Numbered from the stretch's first letter, positions 1-9,074 are shown. The stretch: DNA of 64,000 nt from Micromonospora halophytica (GCF_900090245.1 NZ_FMDN01000003.1:1-64000), one strand, 5' to 3'. Notes: a model not told the origin generated them from the letters alone. Numbers and translations: made by a program.

Positions 1-234
1 GCCCACGTCCTCATCTGCTGGCTGGCCCTGCTACTGGTCCGCGTCGCCGAACGCGCCACCGGTGAAACGTGGCGAAACATCAACCGGCAACTCGGGCGAA
101 TCAGCCAGGTCACCCTCGCCGGACCCGCCGGCACCGTCGTGCAGACCACCCCGCTACGACCCGAACACAAGGCCATCTACCAGGCACTTTCCGTCCAGCC
201 GCCAGCCCGGGTCACCACCTTCGACCCGCGCTAA
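1..234 (+). mobile_element. IS1634-type transposase, C-terminal end (partial)
   Basis: The open frame runs in from before the window and stops with TAA at 232-234. The visible 77 residues read like the tail of an IS1634-family DDE transposase: a hydrophobic stretch (HVLICWLALLLVRVAERATG) followed by TWRNINRQLGRI and a basic, proline-containing end. The catalytic DDE residues lie outside the window. It directly precedes a dioxygenase gene lacking its 5' end, so the insertion probably caused that truncation. The family call rests on recognition of the C-terminal pattern only. Confidence 0.7.
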
Positions 235-292
235 CCAAGACCAGACACCGGCGATAGAGCGTAGACACACGCCCTTCCGGAGACACACGTCA

Positions 293-910
293 ATCTTCGC
301 TGCTCTGCGGCCAGATTCCGATGATCGTTTAACTACAAGCTGCGGAACCCGGGTCACCTGGTGGCGCCTACCGGACGGGCGGCCCTACGTCTTCAAGATC
401 AAGCCGGTGGCGGATCTCGCATCGCCGTTCCATGAGATGACATCGGCCAGCGCGATTCGTGACGTCGCCTCCGTGGTCATCGGCGCTAATGCAGTCCTGA
501 TGGAGGACAAGGTCACCTATAAGGCAGCTCTTACCGAGGACGCTGCGTGGGCCGACCTGCCGATCCTTGGCGAGGACGTTCGCAAGCATTCGGACGCAGC
601 GTACTTTGCTGCGCGCGGCTTCGGGCAGGTGATCACGATGGCGCTGTGCCTTGATGACTGCCCGGCAGAAGCTGGTGCGCTGCAGGTGTGGCCAGGCAGC
701 CATGAGCGTCCCGCACGGCATCAGCCGACCGCGAACCAGGGCCCGGTGGTGACAGACGAGGACGCGCCCGACGAGCAGGCGGTGACGCTTGAGGCGAGCG
801 CCGGGACGCTGCTGACCTGGGACGCCGCTCTCGTCCACGCCAGCGGTCCGAACCGCACCGACAGGCCACGGCGACTGCTCGTCCTCGGCTACACGGCCAG
901 CAACGCGTGA
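293..910 (+). pseudogene. Phytanoyl-CoA dioxygenase (PhyH) family protein, 5'-truncated
   Basis: About 200 residues resemble PhyH-type Fe(II)/2-oxoglutarate oxygenases. The metal triad is visible: His and Asp in KHSDAAYF (about 598) and the distal His in LVHASGPNRT (about 836), followed by a likely 2-oxoglutarate-binding Arg. The segment DGRPYVFKIKP marks the recognisable N-terminal edge. No convincing start codon or ribosome binding site precedes it, and the frame runs back into the transposase tail, so the first 40-60 residues expected for the family are missing. The reading frame is otherwise intact and its TGA overlaps the start of the next gene. It could still be expressed as a fusion, but I regard it as a truncated gene. 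Confidence 0.6.
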
Positions 911-1611
911 TGGGCACATCACGATCCCCGGAACGGCCGGCGCTCAGCGGGGAAAAGCTATCGAGCGACGCGATCGCGCAGCCGTACACACAGCCGCCTC
1001 CGTACTTCTCGCAGTGGGGCGAGGATCGCTGGCTTGTCGAACACCTCATCGTCCCGACCGGCGGGGTCTTCGTCGATGTCGGGGCCGGAGACGGGGTGCG
1101 CGGTAGTAACAGCCTCTACTTCGAGACGGTGGGCTGGACTGGGCTGTGCGTCGACCCCGACCCACGGAACCGGGCTGCTCTCACCCGGCGCACATGCCCG
1201 GTTCGCGTCTGTGCCGTCTCGGCCTTGTCCGGCCAACAGACCTTCAGCATCTACGACCCAAAGCCGTCTTGGTCGGGTCTTGGCGACCGAGGGACCGGCT
1301 ACACCACGATGATGGTCGACTGCCGCCCGCTGGAGGACCTGCTCACGGAGGTCGGCATCGACGGCATTGACCTGCTGAGCATTGATGTCGAAGGCACCGA
1401 ACTGGATGTGTGGTCATCCTTCGATCCGGGCCGCCATCACCCAGGAGTCGTCATCATTGAGTACGACGACGACCACCCGGGCCGCAGCGAGGACCATATC
1501 CGTCGAGCCCTTGGACTCCACCGGTACGAGTTGGTGCACCGCACTCCGGCAAATCTCATCCTTCGCGGACTGGATGCCGATAGCCAGCGACGGTGGCGCC
1601 ATGCGGGATGA
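910..1611 (+). CDS. FkbM family methyltransferase
   Basis: This 233-residue protein has the FkbM-type S-adenosylmethionine fold. FSQWGEDRWL near the N terminus is the family's usual opening. The SAM-binding loop is FVDVGAGDGVRGSNS, followed by the acidic strand CVDPDP. The later segment IDLLSIDVEGTELDVW carries the signature IDVEG. FkbM proteins O-methylate sugars or other small-molecule hydroxyls. The start may be ATG 910 or GTG 907; both overlap the TGA of the preceding oxygenase, implying translational coupling. The end overlaps the next gene by 11 bp. Substrate is unknown; the neighbours suggest a small specialised-metabolism operon. Confidence 0.85.
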   Translation: MGTSRSPERPALSGEKLSSDAIAQPYTQPPPYFSQWGEDRWLVEHLIVPTGGVFVDVGAGDGVRGSNSLYFETVGWTGLCVDPDPRNRAALTRRTCPVRVCAVSALSGQQTFSIYDPKPSWSGLGDRGTGYTTMMVDCRPLEDLLTEVGIDGIDLLSIDVEGTELDVWSSFDPGRHHPGVVIIEYDDDHPGRSEDHIRRALGLHRYELVHRTPANLILRGLDADSQRRWRHAG

Positions 1612-2974
1612 GGAGTTCCTCGGCACGATCGCTCGCGCCACTCGGCCTCAATTCACAGGCGAGAAGACTGTCGTGTTCTGTTCCCATGGCGTTGACGCTC
1701 CCTATTGGCGCGACCTTCTCGCCGCTGCGGGCGCCGACGACGTTCTCGTCCTGGCCTTCGACGACACCCTCGCCTCGCTCCTGGACGCCTCGGCCCATCG
1801 GACAGCTGCTCAACTGCTCGCGGACCGACACGCACTGCTCGCTACCCTGGCTACTGACTCGCCTCTGAGTACTCTGGTCGACCAGTTCGATCCAGCTCGG
1901 CGAGCAATCCTCCTCGTCACTGATCCGCTCAACCCGACGGTGACGGGTAGTCGCCGGAGGCTCGGTGGCAAGCACCCGAGTTGGGGCTTCTTCGAGCATA
2001 AGAGCGTGGTGGACGTGTTGTGGGACACGATCGGTCTGGTACGCGCCGAATCGGCGGTGTACGACGCAGCGGGCAGCCTGTGCCGTCACCTCTCTCCGCA
2101 GGGTCCCGACCTGGTTTACGCCCTACAGCCCTACGGCGAGGAACCCTCCGCCGGGGGCGAGGACATCCGGTGGGCGAGCTCCGCCTTGCTCCGCCGTGAC
2201 GACGAGGCGGTCCGGCATGGCCGCCTACGAATCATGCCACTGCTCTCCGGAGTCCCGTGCCGCCTGCACGGAGTAGTCCTCGCTGAGAAGACCGCGGCCT
2301 TCACCCCACTGGAACTTCTAGTGCCGCGCCGTCCTGCCGACGGAACCTTCTTGTGTGCCGGCACTTTCCCGCTGCCCGAGCCCGAACAGCGCCCGATGGT
2401 CCAGTTGACCCGCTGGATCGGCGAGGCGCTGCGCGATCGCCTGGCCTACCGCGGGGGATTCTCCGTCGATGGCATCCTGACCCGAGATGGCTTCCGGCCT
2501 ACCGACCTGAACACTCGGGTGACATCTGCCTTCGAGGCCGCTCCGCCACCGCTTCGGGTCGCCGTACACGCGAGCGCACTCCTCGCCCGGGCAGGCATTC
2601 CCGAAGTCGATGCCGCAGGGCTGGAGGAACGAACCCATCAGGCTCTCAACCGAGCGGGCTACCTCACCCTGCTCACCGTCGTCAGACAGCCGGCGACGGC
2701 TGCGATGCGTCCAGTCTGCTGGAGTGGCCCCGCCCTCGTGGCGTGCGCATTCGAACAAGCGCACGGCGTACTCGAAATCACCGCCGGACCGCGGGGAACC
2801 GTACTGAGCGTCCGTCTGCGTAGAGACCGGCTTCCTGCGGAACTCTCAGCGCAGGAAGCGGCGGTCATGGCGTTCCGCGCAGCCGACGACCTACTCGACA
2901 CGGGGCTCGGTTACCTGCAGCCGCCACCCAGGTTGTTGGGCGCCGTTCCTGGTCAGCGGAACGGCGCCACGTAA
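1601..2974 (+). CDS. ATP-grasp domain-containing ligase-like protein
   Basis: The 457-residue product shows an ATP-grasp layout. FEHKSVVDVLWDTIGL resembles the conserved Lys region that opens the ATP-binding lobe. YRGGFSVDGILTRDGFRPTDLNTRVTSAFEA matches the C-terminal Mg-binding part of the fold (G-fsvDg-dG-p-DlNtR, where Asp replaces the more usual Glu). Such enzymes join a carboxylate to an amine or similar nucleophile through an acyl-phosphate. ATG 1601 was chosen because it lies just before the FkbM stop and gives an 11-bp overlap. The 3' end contains a hairpin. Substrates cannot be told from sequence; it probably acts with the FkbM and PhyH proteins. Confidence 0.65.
   Translation: MRDEEFLGTIARATRPQFTGEKTVVFCSHGVDAPYWRDLLAAAGADDVLVLAFDDTLASLLDASAHRTAAQLLADRHALLATLATDSPLSTLVDQFDPARRAILLVTDPLNPTVTGSRRRLGGKHPSWGFFEHKSVVDVLWDTIGLVRAESAVYDAAGSLCRHLSPQGPDLVYALQPYGEEPSAGGEDIRWASSALLRRDDEAVRHGRLRIMPLLSGVPCRLHGVVLAEKTAAFTPLELLVPRRPADGTFLCAGTFPLPEPEQRPMVQLTRWIGEALRDRLAYRGGFSVDGILTRDGFRPTDLNTRVTSAFEAAPPPLRVAVHASALLARAGIPEVDAAGLEERTHQALNRAGYLTLLTVVRQPATAAMRPVCWSGPALVACAFEQAHGVLEITAGPRGTVLSVRLRRDRLPAELSAQEAAVMAFRAADDLLDTGLGYLQPPPRLLGAVPGQRNGAT
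2939..2968. terminator. Hairpin at 3' end of the ATP-grasp gene
   Basis: GGCGCCGTTCC (2939-2949) and GGAACGGCGCC (2958-2968) form a perfect 11-bp stem with an 8-nt loop. It overlaps the last codons of the ATP-grasp gene and lies between two convergent genes only 9 bp apart, so it may end transcription in either direction. Confidence 0.5.
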
Positions 2975-2983
2975 GGGGCCGCC

Positions 2984-4393
2984 CTACGAGAGCCGACCGA
3001 TGGCGGCCTGGATCCTGGCGACCGTGCGTGCCCGGCCGAGCACCTCCAACGACTCGAACAGTGGCAATCCCACCGAGCGACCGGTGACGGCGACCCGAAC
3101 CGGCGCTTGCGCCTTGCCGAGCTTCAGGCCCCGCGCCGCACCGAGTTCCTCGACGGCGCGCTTAAGTGACTCGGCGTGCCAATCCGCTGTTTCGAAGGCG
3201 ACCGCCACCTCGTTGAGCAGCGCCAGAGCGTCACCGGACGTAGCCTTGGCCCAGGCGGCATCCTCAATCGTGGGCTCCGGCAGGAACAGGAAGTCGACCA
3301 TCGAGACGATCTCGCTGAGCACCGCGACCCGGGTCTGAGCGAGCGGCGCGACGGTCGCGAACACCACCTCGTCGTAGTCCTCCGCTCGCCACGGGGCGTA
3401 CTCACCACGCAGCCAGGGCTGACACGCCGAGATGAATTGCTCCGTGTTCAGCGCCCGGATGTAGTCACCGTTGAAGGCTCGAAGCTTCTTGACGTCGAAG
3501 AAGGCCGGGGAGGGGTTGACGTCTCCCATCCGGAACTCAGCCACGATGTCGTCCCAGGGGAGGATCTCTCGGTCCCCGGAGGGCGCCCAGCCGAGCAGCA
3601 TGAGGTAGTTGCGCATCGCCTCGGCCAGGTACCCCTCAGCTCGGAAGTCCTCCAGCGCGACCCGGTCCCGGCGCTTGGACAGCTTCTGCCGCTTCTCGTT
3701 GACCAGGATCGGCGCGTGCGCCCAAACCGGCGGCTCCTGGCCGAGCGCCTCCCACAGCAACTGCTGCTTCGGCGTGTTGGGCAGGTGCTCCTCAGCTCGG
3801 ATCACGTGGGTGATTCCCATAACCATGTCATCGACGACGTTCGCAAGCAGGAAGACCGGTGAGCCGTCTCCGCGGGCGATGACGAAGTCCTCGATCGTCG
3901 CGTTGTCGAACGTCGGCCTGCCACGCACCAGGTCCTGGACGATCGTCTGGCCCTCATCCGGCGTGCGAAAACGCACCGCGCTACCTGGCGCAGCGGACAG
4001 GCCGCGACCCCGGCAGAAGCCGTCATACCCCTTGTGCTCGCTGCCGGTGCGCTCGACCACCTGGGCTCTTACGCAGTCGCAGTAGTAGGCCCGGCCTGCC
4101 GCGAGAAGCTTGGCGATGGCGTCACGGTGGTGCTGGACGTAAGCGGACTGAAACAGAGGCCCCTCGTACTCATCCGGGCCGGCCCCGAGCCACGCCATGG
4201 CATCGAGAATGCCCTGCACCCACTCTGGGCGGCTGCGTTCCGCGTCTGTGTCCTCAACCCGCAGCACCATGGAGCCACCGGACTGCTTCGCCAGCACCCA
4301 GTTATAGAGCAGCGAACGAGCGTTGCCCACGTGGAACATCCCGGTTGGCGACGGGGCGAACCGAACCCGAACGCCAGAATGAGTGGCCGTCAT
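2984..4393 (-). CDS. gltX: Glutamate--tRNA ligase, probably a second copy
   Basis: This 469-residue class I synthetase charges tRNA with glutamate. The HIGH-type motif is [13 protein letters not shown] near residue 15, the KMSKS-type loop is KLSKRRD, and a CDC pair followed by a downstream Cys (YYCDC...DGFC) looks like the GluRS zinc site. ATG 4393 puts the Rossmann strand [11 protein letters not shown] at the usual N-terminal distance. It lies 75 bp downstream of a creatininase-family gene, in an operon headed by an HTH regulator. A housekeeping gltX is expected elsewhere in the genome, so this copy may supply Glu-tRNA to a biosynthetic enzyme or act as a resistance variant; both are inferences. 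Confidence 0.9.
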   Translation of the reverse strand: MTATHSGVRVRFAPSPTGMFHVGNARSLLYNWVLAKQSGGSMVLRVEDTDAERSRPEWVQGILDAMAWLGAGPDEYEGPLFQSAYVQHHRDAIAKLLAAGRAYYCDCVRAQVVERTGSEHKGYDGFCRGRGLSAAPGSAVRFRTPDEGQTIVQDLVRGRPTFDNATIEDFVIARGDGSPVFLLANVVDDMVMGITHVIRAEEHLPNTPKQQLLWEALGQEPPVWAHAPILVNEKRQKLSKRRDRVALEDFRAEGYLAEAMRNYLMLLGWAPSGDREILPWDDIVAEFRMGDVNPSPAFFDVKKLRAFNGDYIRALNTEQFISACQPWLRGEYAPWRAEDYDEVVFATVAPLAQTRVAVLSEIVSMVDFLFLPEPTIEDAAWAKATSGDALALLNEVAVAFETADWHAESLKRAVEELGAARGLKLGKAQAPVRVAVTGRSVGLPLFESLEVLGRARTVARIQAAIGRLS

Positions 4394-4468
4394 GCACGCA
4401 GCGTACCGATCGACGGCGGTTGGAAGGTTGGCATATCCGACGATCAGCACGGGACCCACCGCGAGGCC

Positions 4469-5182
4469 TCACATGTCTGCGGTCAGGGCATCAAGATGAT
4501 CTTTGAAGGATCCAACCAAAGCCTGAAGAATGAGACGTCCCTTGTCTGCGGAGCCCTTCGACGGCTCGCCGATCACACCGGTACGGGTGTATCCCGCCAT
4601 ACCTCGGACCAAGAGCAGCTTTCTCTCCGCGGCCTGGTGGTCCGTCCTCTCCACGCCGACGCGGACGAGTTCGGGGCAGACATGCCGCAGCAAGGAGACT
4701 TCGAGTTCTCCCGCATGCATGTCGTCGTGCCCACCACTGGCCAGACCGGCGGCGGTACGGGCTGCAGCCCAGTCCTCACGAGTCGGAAACAGGGTCATCG
4801 CCGGCCCGGCGACGTTGGCTTCCTGCACGATGTTGCTGAGGACGTAGTTGCCGCCGTGGCCGCTGATCAGAGCGAGCCGCGGGGGACCCGAAAGTCGCAG
4901 CGATGCCATGATGTCGGTTACGACTGCCGTCAGCGTGGTGTGACTAATGCTCACCGTGCCTGGCCAGGCGCCATGCTCGTGCGAGCAGGAGATTGTGACG
5001 GGGGGAAGAAGGAACAGGTCGTAAGACGCAGCGACGCGTTCAGCGATGGCGCAGGCAACAATCGTGTCCGTTGCCAGTGGCAAGCACGGGCCGTGCTGCT
5101 CGAAGCTGCCGACCGGTAGCACCGCGACCGGGGCCGCCCGCCGCTTCTCGTCCTCGCTGGTGCCTGTTGGGAGAAGCATCAT
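4469..5182 (-). CDS. Creatininase family protein (MftE-like amidohydrolase)
   Basis: The 237-residue protein has the metal-binding pattern of creatininase-fold hydrolases: the Glu and His of GSFEQHGP, the Asp of LATDT, the His of SGHGGN, and the Glu of HAGELE. Family members cleave amide bonds in small cyclic or peptidic substrates; the mycofactocin peptidase MftE is one. The start codon (5182, or 5179) lies 3 bp after the stop of the upstream HTH-TPR regulator, so the two are translationally linked. The downstream partner is gltX. No mycofactocin genes are visible here, so the substrate is open. Confidence 0.85.
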   Translation of the reverse strand: MMLLPTGTSEDEKRRAAPVAVLPVGSFEQHGPCLPLATDTIVACAIAERVAASYDLFLLPPVTISCSHEHGAWPGTVSISHTTLTAVVTDIMASLRLSGPPRLALISGHGGNYVLSNIVQEANVAGPAMTLFPTREDWAAARTAAGLASGGHDDMHAGELEVSLLRHVCPELVRVGVERTDHQAAERKLLLVRGMAGYTRTGVIGEPSKGSADKGRLILQALVGSFKDHLDALTADM

Positions 5183-5185
5183 GGG

Positions 5186-6394
5186 CTAATCGTTACAGGC
5201 GTCGAGGGCGTCACGATAGGCATGTGCGAGTGTGGGCAAGATCCCCAGGGCGCGATGTCGGCGCAACCTGGGCAGGATCCGCCCGACAGCGCGGACCGTT
5301 CGAGCGGAGGACGTCGCCTGGGCCACTCTCAAGGCGGACAATCCTTCTGCCGCTGCACGTTCCAGCTCGCCCTCGTCGAGATACGCCACGGCGAGGTCGG
5401 CACGCCACAGTCCTTCGTCAAGTCGTCCGTCCGGCGGCCAGTCGGCGAGAACCTCCTCGTAGGCCTGGGTGGCGGCGGGTACGTCACCGAGCAGTTGCCG
5501 GCACCGTGCTTCGCACGCCCGCACGTAGTCGACGGTGCAGTGCCCGCTTAGGTGGTCCACGGTGCCCGACGGCGCGCTGGCCAGGTGAAAGGCAAGGTCA
5601 ATGTTCTGGCGGCAGGCGTCCGAATCGCCGGTGGTCGCGTGCCCTTCGGCTTCGCGAATGAGGCACAGCGCCGACGTCCGTGGCGGCAGTAGATCCAATT
5701 GACGCGCTCGCCGTGCCAGCCCGACTGCCCGAGTCGCGTCTCCGTCATCGAGCGCCTGCTGGCTCTTGCGCATGAGGATGTACGCCGCGAGGTGCTGATC
5801 CTGTGCTTCCGTCGCTAGCGTGTAGGCGCGTTCGAGCAGTGGATCAGCCCGCGCGGGGCTGTTGCTGTTGCTCTCGATCCAGCTGAGGAACTCGGTCCAG
5901 CGGGCCTCGGTGACCAGCAGCCGCAGACGGTCACGACCGTCCGCTGCCGCCCTCGCCACGGCAACGAGCCTGAGCTGTCCTTCGACAGGGCGCCGGAGCC
6001 CGGCACACCCAGATGTGTTGCTACGTGCGGCCAGCACTGCGAGCAGTTCGCCCCATGAGTCCTGAACCATTCGGTCAAGCGTGGCGGAGTGCTCATGGGC
6101 GCCGTTGGTTGGGACCTGGTCTCCCCGGCCACCCACACCCAGGTACTGACGGGGAATGCGCAGCCCGATCGCGACTCGCTCAAGGACTTCGTACGAGGTG
6201 ACACGTTGGCGCCCCTGCGAGATCTGCCGTATGCGTGTCTCCGACATCCCCGTCATGGCCGCCAAGCGGGCGCGGGAGAAGCCCCGGCTACGCATGAACC
6301 GCAGCACCGCTGCCACGTCTCGCTCATCGAGGAAGGTGGCAAGGGGGCGACCTTCGAAGAATGCGGTGTCCCACCACATCGGATCGACTTCCAT
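5186..6394 (-). CDS. HTH (XRE-like) transcriptional regulator with TPR-like C-terminal region
   Basis: The 402-residue protein starts with a block also found in two other proteins of this window: WW...FEGRPL, a helix-turn-helix region (LAAMTGMSETRIRQISQGRQ), then VTSYEVLERVAIGLRIPR near residue 75. The rest is helical and Ala/Leu-rich with TPR-like repeats, as in regulators that sense a peptide or small ligand. An AAGGAGG motif lies upstream of ATG 6394, somewhat further than usual. The gene heads the operon with the creatininase and gltX genes and probably controls it. Confidence 0.8.
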   Translation of the reverse strand: MEVDPMWWDTAFFEGRPLATFLDERDVAAVLRFMRSRGFSRARLAAMTGMSETRIRQISQGRQRVTSYEVLERVAIGLRIPRQYLGVGGRGDQVPTNGAHEHSATLDRMVQDSWGELLAVLAARSNTSGCAGLRRPVEGQLRLVAVARAAADGRDRLRLLVTEARWTEFLSWIESNSNSPARADPLLERAYTLATEAQDQHLAAYILMRKSQQALDDGDATRAVGLARRARQLDLLPPRTSALCLIREAEGHATTGDSDACRQNIDLAFHLASAPSGTVDHLSGHCTVDYVRACEARCRQLLGDVPAATQAYEEVLADWPPDGRLDEGLWRADLAVAYLDEGELERAAAEGLSALRVAQATSSARTVRAVGRILPRLRRHRALGILPTLAHAYRDALDACND

Positions 6395-6567
6395 GGTCCG
6401 CCCCGGCCTCCTTCATATGCGACTACACAACGTACCGCCGTCGCCACACCCTAGGAAGTCCGATCGTCTGCCTGGGGCGGAGCCCGCACTGCATCCTGGT
6501 GCCCGGCGGCACCCTGGTACCGGGAAGATGGGCCGGCCCGCGGTCCACAGCGCGGTCGCGCGCTGCG

Positions 6568-6590
6568 GCCGGCCGGCTGGTCCGGCCGGC
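6568..6590 (-). terminator. Hairpin after the small HTH gene
   Basis: GCCGGCCGG (6568-6576) and CCGGCCGGC (6582-6590) form a 9-bp stem with a 5-nt loop just downstream of the HTH gene that stops at 6596. The remaining sequence up to the next gene at 6394 shows nothing else. Confidence 0.45.
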
Positions 6591-6595
6591 GGATA

Positions 6596-6958
6596 TCAGG
6601 GTCCGTACGCGAGTCCCATCATGCCCCGCGGAATCCTCAGTCCTTCCGCGATGCGTTCGAGCACCTCGTAGGAGGTCACCCGCTGGCGGCTCTGGATGAT
6701 TGCGCGGACTTGGTTCTCGGTCGTTCCGGTGGCCGCAGCAATCGCCGATTGGCTCCAACCTCTGGATTTGAGAAAGCGGAACACAGAGCTGATGTCACGA
6801 CGGCGCAGCAGGTCGGAGAGTGGCCGACCCTCGAAGCAACCGTTGATCCACCAATCCGGGTCGGGGTGACCATTTACCCGCCATCCGGCGAACCTCATAG
6901 GCGGCGACTCGATTGCAGCGATGGTCGCAGCGCGGGTGTTCGAGGCCATCGTGGTCAA
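6596..6958 (-). CDS. Short HTH regulator, DNA-binding domain only
   Basis: The 120-residue protein contains the conserved block of the longer regulators at 5186-6394 and 10088-11458: DWWINGCFEGRPL, RRDISSVFRFLKSRGWSQ, an HTH region, then GRQ-type basic sequence leading to VTSYEVLERIAEGLRIPR and MGLAYG. It ends where the longer paralogues continue into a TPR-like region, so it is a single-domain version. TTG 6958 has a GGGAGAG motif at good spacing; ATG 6949 is the alternative. It may compete for shared operators, which is inference. Confidence 0.75.
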   Translation of the reverse strand: MTTMASNTRAATIAAIESPPMRFAGWRVNGHPDPDWWINGCFEGRPLSDLLRRRDISSVFRFLKSRGWSQSAIAAATGTTENQVRAIIQSRQRVTSYEVLERIAEGLRIPRGMMGLAYGP

Positions 6959-7171
6959 CTTGATCTCTCCCGAGTTTGAGGCTTTGCTGGCGCGCGGTCA
7001 CTTCCACGAGCGGTCGGTGGACGAAGATGACCTGCTGACCCCACGTCCCCACTCGCTTGTCATCTGATCGCTGATCGTGGGGATGCGGCTACCTCCGGTC
7101 AGGGACTTTCGTGGACGTCTGGATGGCGGTATAAACGCCCCTATGCGTCCCCCAGCCGGACTCGAAGTCTG

Positions 7172-7942
7172 ATGCCGAACGAGCGCCTGCGAGGGGCCAT
7201 ATCGGCAAGAGGGCTGACAACACAGCGGTGCGCAGAGCTGATCGGAGTTGACCCGAAGACAGTAGAGCGCTGGATCACCCGCGACCGCGTCCCGCACCGT
7301 GCCCACCGCGTCGCTGCCACTGACCTGCTCGGCGTTGACGAGACGTATCTGTGGCCGTCGGTCGTGGACGACCTCAGGGTCGTGTCAGCGGGGCGGGCCG
7401 AGATGGTCGAGTTCTATCCGTCCCGCTCGGCGGTGCCGCTCGAACTTTGGCGGTCGTTGATTCACCAGGCGCGAGAGTCCGTCGACGTCCTCGTCTACGC
7501 CGGGCTGTTCCTACCCGAACTGCACGACATCACTCACCTCGGTGAGCGGGCACGCCAGGGCTGCCGGGTGCGTGTTCTGCTGGCCGACCCGAACGGAACT
7601 GGAGTGCGACGGCGGGGAGAGGAAGAGGGCTTCGGGATCGGGCTCGCCCACCGAGTGCTGCTGAGCCTGCGTTACTACGAGCCGATCCTGGCCATCCCCG
7701 GTGTGCAGCTACGGCTGCATGACACGACGTTGTACGCGTCCGTCTTTCGGGTGGATGAGACCATGCTCGTCAACACCCACGTGTACGGCTCCACCGCTGC
7801 CCACAACCCGGTGTTACACCTCCGGCGCGTACCCGGGGGTCGAGTCGTCGACCACTACCTCACCAGCTTCGAGCGGGTCTGGGCCCAGGCGAAGCCCACT
7901 ACGGATATAGATGCGGTGATAGCCGCGTTCGACGGGAGATGA
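7172..7942 (+). CDS. XRE-family regulator with DUF5919-like C-terminal domain
   Basis: In this 256-residue protein an N-terminal HTH (residues about 5-50, ISARGLTTQRCAELIGVDPKTVERWITRD) is followed by an alpha/beta domain containing SVDVLVYAGLFLPEL, RVRVLLADPNG and VNTHVYGSTAAHNPVLHLRR. The latter resembles the phospholipase-D-like DUF5919 fold common in actinobacterial regulators. The HKD catalytic motif of true phospholipase D is not evident. A TATAAA sequence at about 7130 could be part of its promoter. The NUDIX gene starts 3 bp after its stop, so they form an operon. Confidence 0.75.
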   Translation: MPNERLRGAISARGLTTQRCAELIGVDPKTVERWITRDRVPHRAHRVAATDLLGVDETYLWPSVVDDLRVVSAGRAEMVEFYPSRSAVPLELWRSLIHQARESVDVLVYAGLFLPELHDITHLGERARQGCRVRVLLADPNGTGVRRRGEEEGFGIGLAHRVLLSLRYYEPILAIPGVQLRLHDTTLYASVFRVDETMLVNTHVYGSTAAHNPVLHLRRVPGGRVVDHYLTSFERVWAQAKPTTDIDAVIAAFDGR

Positions 7943-7945
7943 CGG

Positions 7946-8416
7946 ATGGCGCGCCGTGACTACTTCAACGACCCCAACGCGCCAGGTGCCAACAGTGTGG
8001 TGCCGTCGGTTGTGGCGGCGGTGCGTAACCACCGTGGTGAGCTGTTGATGATCCACCGCACCGACAACAACCTGTGGGCGCTACCCGGCGGTGGTCACGA
8101 CATCGGTGAGTCGATCTCTGACACGGTGGTGCGGGAGGTGCGCGAGGAGACCGGCATCGATGTGGAGGTCACCGGCCTGGTCGGGATCTACACCAACCCC
8201 CACCACGTGATGGCCTACGACGACGGTGAGGTACGCCAGCAGTTCTCGATCTGCTTCACGGCCCGACCCGTCGGCGGGGAGCTGACGACCTCTAGTGAGT
8301 CGCGGCAGGTCCGCTGGGTGGATCCCGTCCAGCTCGACCAGTTGGACATACACCCCTCGATGCGGCTGCGTATCGACCACGCCCTCGAGGAACGGGCGAC
8401 TCCGTACATCGGTTGA
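7946..8416 (+). CDS. NUDIX hydrolase
   Basis: The 156-residue protein carries a complete Nudix box (GGGHDIGESISDTV followed by VREVREETGID), with the Glu residues that bind the metal. NUDIX enzymes hydrolyse nucleoside diphosphates linked to another moiety. The N terminus (MARRDYFNDPNAPGANSVVP) is typical of a group of actinobacterial ADP-ribose or NTP pyrophosphatase-like proteins. It is cotranscribed with the upstream DUF5919-type regulator, 3 bp apart. The substrate is not evident. Confidence 0.9.
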   Translation: MARRDYFNDPNAPGANSVVPSVVAAVRNHRGELLMIHRTDNNLWALPGGGHDIGESISDTVVREVREETGIDVEVTGLVGIYTNPHHVMAYDDGEVRQQFSICFTARPVGGELTTSSESRQVRWVDPVQLDQLDIHPSMRLRIDHALEERATPYIG

Positions 8417-8507
8417 ACAAGGAGAGGCGTTTCACCGTCGGGGGACGTCCCAGCGGTCCCGACGACAGGGTGGGGGCGGCACCCGGTTGTGCGGCTACCG
8501 TCGGGGG

Positions 8508-9074
8508 GTGTCAAACCTCATGACCGTCGCCCGAGACCTTGCCGCTGGCCTGCTCGACACCCGGCAGATGGACCGGCGCTGGGCCCATGTCCAGGGTGTC
8601 GGCCGGCGGGCCGCACAGTTGACGGTCACGGTCGAACCGGGTGATCGTGATCTGCTGGTGGCAGCCGCGTGGCTGCACGACATCGGCTACGCACCCGGCC
8701 TTGTGGACACCGGCCTGCACTCCCTGGACGGCGCGCGATACCTACAGCACCACGACTACCCGCCGCGACTTGTCGGCCTGGTGGCCCATCACACCTGTGC
8801 CCGGGTCGAAGCAGCCGAGCGCGGTCTCGCAGACCAACTCGCCGACTTTGCGCTCGAAGAGGGACCCGTGATGGACGCGCTCGTCACCGCTGACCTCACG
8901 GTTGGTCCGAATGGACAACGCCTCGACGTCGACGAGCGCATCGAGGAAATCCTCCGCCGGTACCCGGCCCAGAGTCCAGTTCACCGGGCGATCCAGCGTG
9001 CCGAGCCCCTTCTCGTTGCGCACGTCCGTCGGACATTGAACCGGCTCGACGGGGCGGAGCACACGGCACAATGA
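8508..9074 (+). CDS. HD domain-containing protein
   Basis: About 188 residues with an HD phosphohydrolase core: a first His in RWAHVQGVGRRA, the HD pair in AAAWLHDIGYAP, and later Asp in TADLTVGPNG. The fold suits hydrolysis of a phosphomonoester or nucleotide. GTG 8508 or ATG 8520 may be the start; both are in frame just after a gap of about 90 bp following the NUDIX gene, so it may belong to the same transcript. The substrate is unknown. Confidence 0.8.
   Translation: MSNLMTVARDLAAGLLDTRQMDRRWAHVQGVGRRAAQLTVTVEPGDRDLLVAAAWLHDIGYAPGLVDTGLHSLDGARYLQHHDYPPRLVGLVAHHTCARVEAAERGLADQLADFALEEGPVMDALVTADLTVGPNGQRLDVDERIEEILRRYPAQSPVHRAIQRAEPLLVAHVRRTLNRLDGAEHTAQ

Noticed and set aside
4469-5182. 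Mycofactocin locus based on an MftE-like protein
   Set aside because: No mftA precursor, mftB or radical SAM mftC gene lies nearby, so only the creatininase fold is shared.
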